Notes: generated by a model from the letters alone, not told the origin. Positions 1 to 8,890 are shown, counted from the first letter of the stretch. The stretch is 28,953 nt of DNA from JBKHYJ01 sp046565505 (GCA_046565505.1 JBKHYJ010000119.1:1-28953); one strand, 5' to 3'. A program made the numbers and translations.

Positions 1-226
1 GAGCGTTCACAGCTTCTCTGCGCCCCCTCAGCGCGACGCGGCGGCTCTGCGGTGAATTCTCCCCTTACCTGTTGGAGCTGAATTGCGTATACAGAACTGC
101 TCTACATGTCGCATGATTAACCTGTACAAGCGTCGGGGGAGCTGGTCGGCAAAACCTTGAAGAAAAATTATCTGAAGCTGCCAACTGAAACCGCAAGATC
201 ATTGTCTATAGATTTGTACGAAAAGG

Positions 227-853
227 ATGGGGATGGAAGGTTTCGAGAGCAGATTAGTTGAACGCGCTAAGGAGGGCGATCACGAAGCCTTCTGCGATCT
301 GGCAAAGTTTCATGAGCGCAGGGTCTACTCCCTCGCCATGTACTATTGTCACGATTCGCACGACGCGGAAGACCTTTCGCAAGAAGTCTGGTTGAAGGCT
401 TACAAGGCCATTGCGGGTTTCAGAGGAGAGTCAAGTTTTTTCACCTGGCTGCGGCAGATTATGATTAACACGTTTCTCAATCACAGGAGGCCCGCGACAA
501 TCAAGATCGGGGGCGAAGAGGCCCCGGTCAAGGTCGAGTTACTCGACCCTTCTGAAAATTTCGACAGCCCGCCGGCCTCTCACGTACACGACGCGGAAGA
601 GAGAATTCACAACAAGATTTTAGCCGGCAAAGTGATCCAGGCGCTCGGGGAATTAACGGCTCAGCAGAGGCTCATATTTATATTGAAGCACTGCGAGGGT
701 ATGACTTATGAAGAGATCTCTCAATCGCTCGGCTGTTCAACCGGGGCAGTTAAAAAGTCATTGTTTCGCACTGTAAACAGCCTGCGCGAGCATTTCAGTC
801 ACGAATCGAGAACGTCTGATCACGCGCCCGCAGCCGTTAGCAAGGCGCGTTAG
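227..853 (+). CDS. ECF-type RNA polymerase sigma factor
   Basis: This is an extracytoplasmic-function sigma factor of 208 residues, the usual family length. It would direct RNA polymerase to a small stress regulon when released by its anti-sigma factor. Region 2 spans about residues 20-90 and contains the core-binding stretch DAEDLSQEVWLKAYK followed by FFTWLRQIMINTFLN. Region 4 spans about residues 133-190, with the helix-turn-helix MTYEEISQSLGCSTGAVKKS. An acidic, proline-containing linker lies between them. A second ATG at 233 is equally possible as start because the purine-rich stretch before 227 is too close to decide. The gene lies 14 nt upstream of a membrane-anchored anti-sigma-like protein, which supports the assignment. 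The target genes cannot be read here; autoregulation of this operon is likely for the family but is inferred. The 226 bases before it show no clear gene. Confidence 0.93.
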   Translation: MGMEGFESRLVERAKEGDHEAFCDLAKFHERRVYSLAMYYCHDSHDAEDLSQEVWLKAYKAIAGFRGESSFFTWLRQIMINTFLNHRRPATIKIGGEEAPVKVELLDPSENFDSPPASHVHDAEERIHNKILAGKVIQALGELTAQQRLIFILKHCEGMTYEEISQSLGCSTGAVKKSLFRTVNSLREHFSHESRTSDHAPAAVSKAR

Positions 854-867
854 CCGGAGCATCAGCC

Positions 868-1839
868 ATGCATGATTGCCATAAAACATCAGGCAGAATT
901 ATTGACCTGATCTTCGATGAGATGGGGCCGGTTGAAGGTTCGTTGCTGCGCGAAGAGGTGAGCGCCTGTGAGCGATGCCTGAACCAGTACAGGTCGATGA
1001 CCGAAACGCTGCTCGCTTTCGACGACGCGGCTGAAACGCTCGCGCCTGATGAAAACTACTGGGGGCGTTATAATCAAGTCTTGACTGAAAGGATTGTGGA
1101 GCAGGCGAGGCCGAAGGTTAAAAAGAGATGGGCGCATTCCTTTTTCAAATTCGCCTGGCTGCCTGGTGCGGCAATCCCAGCCGCGATAGGAGTTGTCATC
1201 ATATCGCTCGCGGCCGGACTTATAATCACGCGCTCGAAGGGCATGGCGGACGCGCCGCCCGCGTTAAGCGGCGAAGCGGCACGCGATTCGGAGCCGGTGA
1301 GTGTCTCTGAGCCTGCGGGTGCCCCTATTAAGAGTGGGCCGGAGAGAAGTCGTAGCGTCGCGAAATCAACTTCAGTCACCGCGCGAAAGCCGCGACCAAA
1401 AGTAGCCGCGCCTGTTTCTAATGATAAAGCGATTGACCTCGCCGCTCACATCAACGCGGCACGCCTTGTGAGACGCGACCTCACTCCGGCTGATGTCGAG
1501 ACGGGCCATCACGTGGAGCAGGCTCAGTCGCTTTTGAGAGCGATCAAAAATGCGCGGGTCGCGACAGGCCAATCTGTTTACGACGCTTTTCTGGAGAGGC
1601 AACTGGCGCGAGAGATTTTGAGCGACAATATCCTGCTCAAGCGCAGCGCGGAATTGAAAGGTAATCTACGGGCCGAAGAGATATTGACCGATCTTGAACC
1701 CTTCTTGCTCGACATCGCCAACTTGCCGGATAAAGCTCCTCAACAGCGGTTGCGGCAGATTCAAGATTTGCTGCAAAAGGAGCAGATCATAATCACCTTG
1801 CAGTTGTACTCGTCACAAACTTCTGGCGAGCGCCTTTAG
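868..1839 (+). CDS. Membrane-anchored anti-sigma factor (zinc-finger-like N-terminus)
   Basis: This 323-residue protein is probably the anti-sigma factor that holds the preceding ECF sigma factor at the membrane. The N-terminal cytoplasmic part carries C34-x2-C37 (ACERC), as in zinc-binding anti-sigma domains. The histidine normally four residues before the first Cys is a glutamate, so zinc binding through the classic HxxxCxxC set is doubtful, although H2, C4 and H5 at the extreme N-terminus could contribute. A single transmembrane helix lies at about residues 97-121, preceded by positive charges. The remainder, about 200 residues, is predicted to be outside the membrane; it is low-complexity and basic at first (residues 130-180) and then helical and leucine-rich. 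It starts 14 nt after the sigma gene, so co-transcription is expected. No sequence family is recognised for the C-terminal half. The role as anti-sigma factor rests on gene order, topology and the CxxC motif. Confidence 0.8.
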   Translation: MHDCHKTSGRIIDLIFDEMGPVEGSLLREEVSACERCLNQYRSMTETLLAFDDAAETLAPDENYWGRYNQVLTERIVEQARPKVKKRWAHSFFKFAWLPGAAIPAAIGVVIISLAAGLIITRSKGMADAPPALSGEAARDSEPVSVSEPAGAPIKSGPERSRSVAKSTSVTARKPRPKVAAPVSNDKAIDLAAHINAARLVRRDLTPADVETGHHVEQAQSLLRAIKNARVATGQSVYDAFLERQLAREILSDNILLKRSAELKGNLRAEEILTDLEPFLLDIANLPDKAPQQRLRQIQDLLQKEQIIITLQLYSSQTSGERL

Positions 1840-1858
1840 CACCGCGGGGGTGAGGTAT

Positions 1859-3232
1859 ATGCACACACGTAAGAGCTATAAGAGCCAATCACAACCCCGA
1901 AGGGATCGCCCGGTCATATTCCTTTACGCCATACTGCTTATAGCTGGCCTCAGCGCCACGCCTCTAAGAAAAAGTTTCACGGACGTTATGGAGGGCGGCG
2001 CGCAGGGCGCTTCAAGCCGGAATGGTGGCGCGAAGGCAACTGCTGCCCCGCCTGCTGAGCTCTTTCAATGGTTCAATGAAGGAAGGACGTTTATCGCGAT
2101 TAGAGACTGGGCGAAAGCGGGCGACGCGTTCAACAAGATTATCGTGAAGTATCCGAACGCCGAGCAGATAGATTCGGCGCTCTACTGGCTCGCTTACGCG
2201 CTCAAGAACCAGGGCAAGTTTCAGGAAGCCGACAGAGTGTTGGAGAGGCTTATCAAAGAATTCCCCGCGTCAACGTGGGCGAATGATGCAAAGGCGATGC
2301 GCGTTGAGATTGCTCCAGGGGTTGGGAAGACGGCCGATCTTGTCAAGGAGGCAAAGTTCGGCGCAACCGACGATATACGCATAGTAGCTTTGCAGGGTTT
2401 GCTCGCGGCCGACCCTCAACAGGCCCTCGCGCTGCTGCTAGACGTATTAAACCCCCAATCGAAAGCTAGCAAGCACGTCAAAGAGGCCTCCGTAACTTTG
2501 CTCGGAAATATTGATAGTCAGCAAGCGACATCGGCCTTAATAAATATAGCTCGCAATGAGCCTGACGCGCGGCTTCGCACGAAAGCTCTCATGGGGTTGG
2601 AGCGGGCTGATGATGAAAGCGCTCTCGGCTTATTGAAAGAAGCGGCTGTAACCTCCGACGATCCGCAAGTGACGATGGCGGCCCTCTATTCAATCTCGCA
2701 ACACGGCGGGCAGGGCGGCACGGAGCTTTTAAGCGAGATCGCGAGAACAGCCAGGTCCGCGAAGGCGCGGCAACAAGCCGTCACATGGCTCACGCGCAGG
2801 CAGGGCGATAACATAACCGACCAGTTGATTAACATCTATCATGCTAATCAGGACGTGGAGGTCAAGAAAGAAGTTCTGACGTCGCTCGGACAGATTGATA
2901 ACCAGCGAGCGGTTGATTTCATAGCTCGATCGATTGAAAACACCGAAGACATGGGTGTCCGCCGCCACGCCGTATTTCAGCTTGCGCCCCGGCATATTGA
3001 TCGCGCCGCCGAAGCTCTCGCGCAATGGTACGATTTAGAAAAACAGGAAGAAGTTAAGGGTGAGATCCTCAGCGCGCTCGGCCAATCAAAGCAGAAGCAG
3101 GCGTTGAAAAAACTTATCGCCGTCGCCAAAAACGACCCTTCGCCCGGTATGAGGCAGAAGGCAATCTCTTTGATCGGCGGTAGCGATGACCCGGAAGCGC
3201 TCCAGTTTCTTCGTGAGCTCACTAATAAATAA
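1859..3232 (+). CDS. Exported TPR/HEAT-repeat protein
   Basis: This 457-residue protein is membrane-anchored or exported and has a scaffold-like repeat architecture. I place the start at the ATG at 1859, with GGGGTGAGG just upstream; a GTG at 1850 in the same frame is the alternative. A hydrophobic segment follows a basic N-terminus at about residues 16-34 (signal anchor or signal peptide). At about residues 63-150 there is a TPR-like pair (FQWFNEGR, ALYWLAYALKNQGKFQEAD, ERLIKEFP) of the kind found in BamD/CpoB-like periplasmic proteins. From about residue 180 to the end there are HEAT-type helical repeats with recurring patterns such as VKKEVLTSLGQI and MRQKAISLIGGSDDPEAL. No catalytic motif is visible. 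It begins about 20 nt after the anti-sigma gene and is probably in the same operon, which suggests an envelope stress function. A specific partner cannot be named. Confidence 0.8.
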   Translation: MHTRKSYKSQSQPRRDRPVIFLYAILLIAGLSATPLRKSFTDVMEGGAQGASSRNGGAKATAAPPAELFQWFNEGRTFIAIRDWAKAGDAFNKIIVKYPNAEQIDSALYWLAYALKNQGKFQEADRVLERLIKEFPASTWANDAKAMRVEIAPGVGKTADLVKEAKFGATDDIRIVALQGLLAADPQQALALLLDVLNPQSKASKHVKEASVTLLGNIDSQQATSALINIARNEPDARLRTKALMGLERADDESALGLLKEAAVTSDDPQVTMAALYSISQHGGQGGTELLSEIARTARSAKARQQAVTWLTRRQGDNITDQLINIYHANQDVEVKKEVLTSLGQIDNQRAVDFIARSIENTEDMGVRRHAVFQLAPRHIDRAAEALAQWYDLEKQEEVKGEILSALGQSKQKQALKKLIAVAKNDPSPGMRQKAISLIGGSDDPEALQFLRELTNK

Positions 3233-3323
3233 ACGTCAGCCGCTTTCATTGAAAAATCCTCGCGCGCCTTATCATAGATAAGAGCAGTTTGGACACATGC
3301 GATCCTTGGCCCATGGAGGTTAT

Positions 3324-4463
3324 ATGAGAAGGGTGCTCGTTTGCGTCTCAATCATTATCATCCTTTCAGTTTCGGGCAAAGCTTCGGCCCAGAAGCCTGG
3401 CTTCATCAGCATGGAAGGGAGGGGCTTTAAATCAGGCGCGGAAGAGGCCGCGCAAAAGGCCCGCTCCGCCGGACAGGCGGCTTTTTGGATGGCATACGCT
3501 TTCGACGTGAGGCCCGGCGTTGAAGTCGATTCGGTGTTAGTCGTGAACCGGGCGAGAAACCCTTGCCTCGATCTTACGAGTGTCACTTATGGCGTGGTTG
3601 ATCGAGCGCGCGAGACGCGAAAGCAGGCCGTCTTTTTCCTGAGCGACGTGAATACCGGAGCTATCTTACAACTGCACATATTCGACCTCAATAAATTTAG
3701 CAGCGGTAGCGACTTCCCCGTTTACTGGCTCGGCCGCGTTGACGGCGAGGAGAGCTTAAGCTTCTTGAGGCATCTCGCTGATTCAACGCAGGGGTGCAAG
3801 GTGGGCGAGCTTGCGACCACGGCCATAGGCATGCACGAAGATGCGCGGGCCGCGTCAACGCTCAAGGACATTATACGGCACTCTTCGAATCAGAGATCGC
3901 GCGCAAGGGCCGCTTACTGGTTAGGTTACATGCCTCCGGAGAAACCTCTGCTGATTTCACTCGTCAACAAAGCTGACGAAGATCGCGAAGTGCGTATCCA
4001 GGCGGCCCTGGCAGCCGGGATTACTAAAGAGGGCGAATCACTGCCAGTGCTTGAGAGCTTGCTCGGGTCTGTGACAGATCGCGAGGTGAAGAAGCGACTC
4101 CTCGAAGCTACTTCAATCAACGAGAATCGGAACGGCTCTGCGGGTCTATTAGTTAAAGCGGCCAACACCGATTCGGACGCGGAAGTAAGAAGACAAGCCA
4201 TGATCTTTCTCGCAGAAAAAGCTGCACAGCACGTGTCGCGCTCCGCATACAACAGGGCCGCCCTTGCGGACGGCGACGCGGAAGTGAAAAAGAAAGCCGT
4301 GATTGCTATAGCCCAAAAGCCCGGCGAAGAGAGAGTGTCGCTTCTGCTCGATATTGCGAGGGCCAACTCTGACGCCGAAGTGCGAAAACAAGCGTTGATC
4401 TGCCTCGGCGCGATTGGTGATGAGCGGGCGTTGGAGCTCTTCAGAGAAATCCTTTCGCAATGA
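3324..4463 (+). CDS. Exported HEAT-repeat protein
   Basis: This is a 379-residue exported protein. The ATG at 3324 is preferred because GGAGG lies at 3315-3319 and because it yields a normal signal peptide (MRRVLVCVSIIIILSVSGKASAQ, cleavage probably after ASA). An in-frame ATG at 3297 would add nine residues without a ribosome binding site. After the signal comes a region of about 110 residues rich in beta-type patterns and not recognised. From about residue 140 to the end there are six or more HEAT-like repeats with the signature DAEVRRQAMIFLAE / DAEVKKKAVIAIAQ / DAEVRKQALICLGAIGDERALELF. It lies about 90 nt after the larger TPR/HEAT protein and has the same repeat style, so the two may be paralogues or partners in the envelope. 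No enzymatic residues are evident. Confidence 0.8.
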   Translation: MRRVLVCVSIIIILSVSGKASAQKPGFISMEGRGFKSGAEEAAQKARSAGQAAFWMAYAFDVRPGVEVDSVLVVNRARNPCLDLTSVTYGVVDRARETRKQAVFFLSDVNTGAILQLHIFDLNKFSSGSDFPVYWLGRVDGEESLSFLRHLADSTQGCKVGELATTAIGMHEDARAASTLKDIIRHSSNQRSRARAAYWLGYMPPEKPLLISLVNKADEDREVRIQAALAAGITKEGESLPVLESLLGSVTDREVKKRLLEATSINENRNGSAGLLVKAANTDSDAEVRRQAMIFLAEKAAQHVSRSAYNRAALADGDAEVKKKAVIAIAQKPGEERVSLLLDIARANSDAEVRKQALICLGAIGDERALELFREILSQ

Positions 4464-4748
4464 TAGGCGGGGCCATCAGCCTCTCGGTTCATTATCATGC
4501 GGAGAAGCTCACTTAATAAAATCATCTGGCTACGCCGCATGCGCGCTGGTAAAATTAAGGGTAAAGCGTTCCGTGTTGTGTCGCGCTACTCGTTTACAGA
4601 AGGAAGCCTCACGCGGGTTATTGTGAATTCGAGCTATGTCGGAGTGAGGCTGTTGAATTCCACAATATAAACATTCCGTATACCTGCTTCTGACAGGAGC
4701 AGGCTGCGCATTGATGCGAACCGTAGGTATGGGGAGGATGATAAAGCC

Positions 4749-7172
4749 ATGCAAGACATACGATACGCCCTTAGAATGCTTCTAAAAAATCCCGGATTCA
4801 CTGCCGCAACACTGCTGGCCTTGATCTTAGGCATAGGCGCAAACAGCGCTATATTCAGCGTCGTTAATGCCGTGCTGCTGCGCCCGCTGCCATACGCTAA
4901 TGCCGATCAGGTTGTATCGGTGTGGGCCACCAACCCGCAAAAAGGGGCGAGTGAATATACGATCTCGCCGGACGATTTCCGCGATTACAAAGAACAGAGT
5001 CAGGTATTTCAGGACATGGCAGCCTTCTTGAATACGAGCGGCAACCTGACGGGCATAGATGAGCCTGAACAAATTCCGGCGGCGGCAACTTCCACGAACC
5101 TTTTTAGCTTACTCGGCGTCAACGCGATGCTCGGTCGCACGTTAATACCCGCAGATGAAAAGCCGGGCACTCACGTCGTAGTAATGAACTACGGTCTGTG
5201 GAAGCGCCATTTCGGCTCCGACCCGAATTTGATAAACAAGTCTGTGACACTCAACGGCGAAGGGTACACGGTCGTCGGCATAATGCCTGCCGATTTCGAG
5301 TTCCCGCCTCGCGGGTCGAGCTTCGCCGTCAGGCAGCCTGAATTATGGGCACCGCTTCCGGTTGATGTTATAAGGACGCGCGCAAGTTTCCTCAACGTCG
5401 TCGGGCGATTAAATCCGGGAGTCCCGATTGAAACGGCGAAGTCCGAGATGAGTGCGATCGCAGGGCGTATCGAGCAGCAACACCCGGATACGAACACGGG
5501 CTGGGGCGTTAGCGTGCTGCCGCTACACGAGCAGGTGGTCGGAAGAGTTAAGATAGCGCTTCTGGTGTTGATGGCGGCAGTCGGGTTTGTATTGCTCATT
5601 GCCTGTGCCAACATCGCGAACCTGTTACTTGCTCGTTCAGTCGGGCGGCAAAAGGAGATTGCCATTCGTACAGCATTAGGGGCCAGTCGCGGGCGCATCA
5701 TCCGGCAGTTGCTCACAGAAAGCGTGTTGCTCTCTCTGGTAGGCGGCGGTTTAGGGTTGCTGCTTGCTCACTGGGGGATCAAGGCTCTAGCGGCCGTGGC
5801 CTCTGAAAATGTCCCGCGCTTAAGTGAGGCCTCTATAGATGTCAGAGTCTTCACCTACACGCTAGGGGTCTCGATTGTGGCGGGCGTGCTTTTCGGATTA
5901 GCCCCGGCCCTGCACTCTTCCAGGGTCAATTTAAGCTCATCGCTCAAGGAAGGCAGCAGGGGCGTAGCAGGAGGCTTCAGGCGACACAGGCTGCGCAGCT
6001 TGCTAGTCGTCTCCGAAGTTGCGTTGACACTGGTCCTGCTGGTCGGCGCTGGCTTATTGATTAGGAGCTTTATACGGCTGCTGGACGTTAATCCCGGCTT
6101 CAACGCGGAAAACATTTTGACAATGCAACTGTCACTGCCGCCGACTAAATACGGCGACCCTATGCAACAGGCAGCTTTCTTTCAGCGGCTGCTCCCGCAA
6201 ATCGAAAATTTGCCGGGCGTGCGATCGGCCGGCCTGACACAGGCGTTGCCGATGGACAAGGACACCTGGGAGTTTAGCTTTACGATAGATGGGCGGCCGC
6301 TCCCTCTGCCTTCCGAGCGCCCCACGGCTATTTACTACGCGGTTAGCCCGAGCTATTTCAGCGCAATGGGTGTTCCCCTGTTACAGGGGCGCGATTTCGG
6401 CGAGCGAGACGTCGCAGGCGCCCCCGGCGTTATCGTAGTCAATGAGGCGCTGGCACGCCGCTTTTTCCCCGGCGAGGAAGTCATCGGTAAGCACCTGACT
6501 ATAAATTTTCCGCCGGGATTCGGCGAGCCAACTCCGCAGGAGATCATCGCAGTGGTCGGCAACGTTAAGCACGCGAGGCTGGATGCCGAGGCTATGCCTC
6601 AAATTTATCAGCCTTATCCCCAACATCCTTTTTCAATGATGAGTCTGGTGGTGCGAGTTAATTCCGACCCGACGAGCCTTGTCCCTGCCATACGTAGTGA
6701 GATCAGGTCGATTGATAACAACCAGCCTATATCGAACATCAGGACCATGGAGCAGGTTTTATTGACGACTGTGTCGCAGCGTCGTTTCAGCATGACGTTG
6801 CTGGCAGTCTTCGCTGCACTGGCCTTGCTGTTAGCGAGCGTGGGGATTTATGGTGTGATGGCTTACAGCGTCACTCAGCGCACGCATGAGATAGGACTGC
6901 GTATGGCGCTGGGCGCGCAGCAGAGCGACGTATTCAAGCTGGTGGTGGGACAAGCCGTCATTATTACACTCATAGGCGTGGGTATAGGTTTGATCGGGGC
7001 GTTCTTCTTAACCCGCCTGATGTCGAGCTTGCTTTTCGCAGTTAGCACAGCGGACCCTGTTATATTCATCGCCATATCGCTGCTGCTTTGTACGGTTGCT
7101 TTTTTAGCCAGCTACTTCCCCGCGCGTAAAGCGATGAGAGTAGACCCTATGATCGCTTTGCGATACGAGTAG
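4749..7172 (+). CDS. ADOP-type ABC transporter permease (duplicated MacB/FtsX permease)
   Basis: This 807-residue membrane protein belongs to the MacB/FtsX permease superfamily in its duplicated 'acidobacterial duplicated orphan permease' form. The N-terminus (MQDIRYALRMLLKNPGFTAA, followed by LGIGANSAIFSVVNAVLLRPLPY) is diagnostic. Each half has a first transmembrane helix (about residues 18-40 and 418-440), a large periplasmic MacB-PCD-like domain (about 45-245 and 445-640) and an FtsX domain with three helices (about 270-395 and 685-800). The C-terminus ARKAMRVDPMIALRYE is typical. No ATPase gene is adjacent, as is usual for these orphans. The start is the ATG with GGGGAGG at 4731-4737, although the spacing of 11 is long. 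Such permeases occur in many copies in acidobacterial genomes. A role in export or in envelope mechanotransmission is likely by family, but the substrate is unknown. There is no direct evidence that it serves the polyketide cluster. Confidence 0.93.
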   Translation: MQDIRYALRMLLKNPGFTAATLLALILGIGANSAIFSVVNAVLLRPLPYANADQVVSVWATNPQKGASEYTISPDDFRDYKEQSQVFQDMAAFLNTSGNLTGIDEPEQIPAAATSTNLFSLLGVNAMLGRTLIPADEKPGTHVVVMNYGLWKRHFGSDPNLINKSVTLNGEGYTVVGIMPADFEFPPRGSSFAVRQPELWAPLPVDVIRTRASFLNVVGRLNPGVPIETAKSEMSAIAGRIEQQHPDTNTGWGVSVLPLHEQVVGRVKIALLVLMAAVGFVLLIACANIANLLLARSVGRQKEIAIRTALGASRGRIIRQLLTESVLLSLVGGGLGLLLAHWGIKALAAVASENVPRLSEASIDVRVFTYTLGVSIVAGVLFGLAPALHSSRVNLSSSLKEGSRGVAGGFRRHRLRSLLVVSEVALTLVLLVGAGLLIRSFIRLLDVNPGFNAENILTMQLSLPPTKYGDPMQQAAFFQRLLPQIENLPGVRSAGLTQALPMDKDTWEFSFTIDGRPLPLPSERPTAIYYAVSPSYFSAMGVPLLQGRDFGERDVAGAPGVIVVNEALARRFFPGEEVIGKHLTINFPPGFGEPTPQEIIAVVGNVKHARLDAEAMPQIYQPYPQHPFSMMSLVVRVNSDPTSLVPAIRSEIRSIDNNQPISNIRTMEQVLLTTVSQRRFSMTLLAVFAALALLLASVGIYGVMAYSVTQRTHEIGLRMALGAQQSDVFKLVVGQAVIITLIGVGIGLIGAFFLTRLMSSLLFAVSTADPVIFIAISLLLCTVAFLASYFPARKAMRVDPMIALRYE

Positions 7173-7318
7173 ATCGCGTCCCGCAAGCTCGGCAAGCTGG
7201 CGGAGCCCACTTCAGGTTTCTTACCGGCGTAGATGTTCCAGGACTTATTGATACCGAATGAGTGGTGATCAATCGCCTGGAGCAGTAGTAATAAATTTCG
7301 AAAACGGAGGTGAAGAAA

Positions 7319-7924
7319 ATGAGTTCGCGTGATTCTGAGAGGGAAGATACTACAATCTACAAAGTGGTGGTCAACCATGAGGAGCAGTACTCCATATGGC
7401 CAGAGTACAAGGACATCCCGCCCGGGTGGAAAGAGGGCGGGAAGGTAGGACCTAAGGATGAATGTTTGGCCTATATCAAGGAAGTCTGGACCGATATGAG
7501 GCCGCTCAGCTTGAGGAAGAAGATGGAAGAAATGGCCCGGAATCCACCCCCGCCGCCTCAGCCTCCCGACCCGAACAAGCCGCGTGAGGAGAGTCTCGTT
7601 AATAGGCTTTGCGAGGGCGATCATAGGGTTGAAGCTGGCTCGCGGCCTGAAAAGACGGCGAGGCTGTTTAAGGGTGCGATTGACCGGAATTATGTACATA
7701 TCAAATTCACAGGCATCAAGGGCGGCACCGAATTGGGCGTCAGACTCAACCCCGACACCTGCGATTTTAGCAACGCCGATTTTGAGTGCGGCACTGGGAC
7801 TGTCCATCTTGAAGGCGCGCTGACGTTGGATTATGTCCCGGTCAGGTGCGTTGCTGACATCAACCTGGCAACCCTCGAGGGCCGAGGCCATCTGGTCAAG
7901 GTCGAGGTGCAAGCCGAAACTTAA
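7319..7924 (+). CDS. MbtH-like protein fused to an unknown C-terminal domain
   Basis: Residues 12-72 form a complete MbtH domain with N19, E21, S25, W27-P28, PPGW (34-37) and WTDMRP (57-62). MbtH proteins bind and activate adenylation domains of nonribosomal peptide synthetases. Ordinary MbtH proteins have about 60-75 residues; this one has 201. After a proline-rich linker (residues 75-89) comes a domain of about 110 residues with alternating beta-type segments (YVHIKFTGIKGGTELGVRL, TVHLEGALTLDYVPVRCVAD) that I do not recognise. The ATG at 7319 is chosen because GGAGG lies at 7306-7310; a GTG at 7310 would overlap that site. No NRPS adenylation domain is present in the window, so its partner must be elsewhere or lost. 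An ankyrin-repeat pseudogene follows about 100 nt downstream, and the two may be remains of a larger peptide cluster. Confidence 0.88.
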   Translation: MSSRDSEREDTTIYKVVVNHEEQYSIWPEYKDIPPGWKEGGKVGPKDECLAYIKEVWTDMRPLSLRKKMEEMARNPPPPPQPPDPNKPREESLVNRLCEGDHRVEAGSRPEKTARLFKGAIDRNYVHIKFTGIKGGTELGVRLNPDTCDFSNADFECGTGTVHLEGALTLDYVPVRCVADINLATLEGRGHLVKVEVQAET

Positions 7925-8020
7925 CCCTGCTGAAACGCGGCTGCCTACGGCGTTAACGGTTATATCAGCCAGTCTATAACTGGCTGCAATGAGGAAATCC
8001 TTTTATCTGAGGAGGAATCC

Positions 8021-8569
8021 ATGAACGACCTAAGGTTGATCGACGCAGTAACGGCCGGTGATCGCGCTTCGGCAGGATGCGCAAGGATGAACTCCGCTGG
8101 CCTTTGTAGCGGGCAAGGGTGACCTCGCAATGTGTAAGCTTCTGGTTGAGAGCGGGGCTGACATTTTCAAGATGGGGCGCGACAAGAGGACGCCTTACAC
8201 GGTCGCGCTGGCCGCAGGGCGGGTTTCCGTCGTGAAGTATTTGAAAGAGGCTGAAGAGAATTACATGGGCGAAAAGCCCCAGCGCTCGCAGCGCAAGTAC
8301 TGCAAGGCTTACCTTCTGAGCCAACTGGGGAATACTCAGGATGGAGCGAAGACCGTATCGGCCGCAATGAGAAGACCAATGCAGATAATCCCTATGACAA
8401 GGTCGTCTTCATCCAACAGGATTTCACTGTGACTGAGTCAATGTGGAACAACGAGAACGTAATATTCGACCGGGTCAATTCATCTCGGGAAGAGCTCTGC
8501 ACAAAGTCGCTGGGCTTTAAGGTTTACGATGACTTGGACCTGATCGTTCATGCATACGGAGCGGGATAG
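8021..8569 (+). pseudogene. Frameshifted ankyrin-repeat protein gene
   Basis: A strong ribosome binding site (GAGGAGG, 8009-8015) precedes an ATG at 8021 that opens MNDLRLIDAVTAGDRAS, a typical start of an ankyrin protein. The frame then reaches a TGA at 8120. The ankyrin repeat continues in the next frame from about 8091 (TPLAFVAGKGDLAMCKLLVE, then RTPYTVALAAGRVSVVKYL) and runs to about 8332. The last part (YDKVVFIQQDFTVTESMW to AYGAG, stop at 8567-8569) is back in the original frame. The second shift is explained by loss of one G in the run at about 8326-8330; restoring it joins KAYLLSQL to GEYSGWSEDRIGRNEK. The first break is less clean and appears to involve a small deletion inside a repeat. 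This is either a decayed gene or a gene damaged by sequencing errors. It probably encoded a cytosolic protein of about 180 residues or more with a conserved non-ankyrin tail. Confidence 0.7.
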
Positions 8570-8890
8570 AGCGCTTTCAACCGAAGTTTTCATCGGGGGG
8601 AGTGAAAAGAGATCAATTCTTATTAGACCTAACTTGAGCACGAGGAGGTAGACCACACTGTGATGATGTTTCTACAAGAAACGCCTCAGAACAGTTTAGA
8701 GATTCTCATAACCTCCACTCACGCAGGAAGGCAGATTTTTGCCGATATTCATAATGGGTCTTATATGCCGCTCGGGCTTTAGCTCATCCCATCGTAACTC
8801 TAAAATTTTGTACCAGAGCCGGCCCTGCCACGCTATAGCGGGCACTCACCTCCTGACCCGCTTTGCACTGAAATCTAGCCGCTGCATTAT
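8570..8890. other. Gap between convergent genes; possible tiny ORF 8663-8782
   Basis: This stretch lies between the ankyrin pseudogene and the minus-strand unbU copy. The only open frame with a ribosome binding site is a 39-codon plus-strand ORF starting at ATG 8663 (or GTG 8660), with GAGGAGG at 8642-8648 and a stop at 8780-8782. Its product (MMFLQETPQNSLEILI to YMPLGL) is not recognised, and it may be a remnant or chance. The rest shows no gene. Confidence 0.3.
8827..8843 (-). terminator. Possible hairpin downstream of the minus-strand unbV-unbU pair
   Basis: The sequence GCCaCGC-TATA-GCGGGC can fold into a short G+C-rich stem with one bulged A and a four-base loop, about 50 nt beyond the stop codon of the minus-strand unbU copy. 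A T-run (AAAATTTT) follows only after a further spacer, so it is not a classical intrinsic terminator. Confidence 0.25.
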
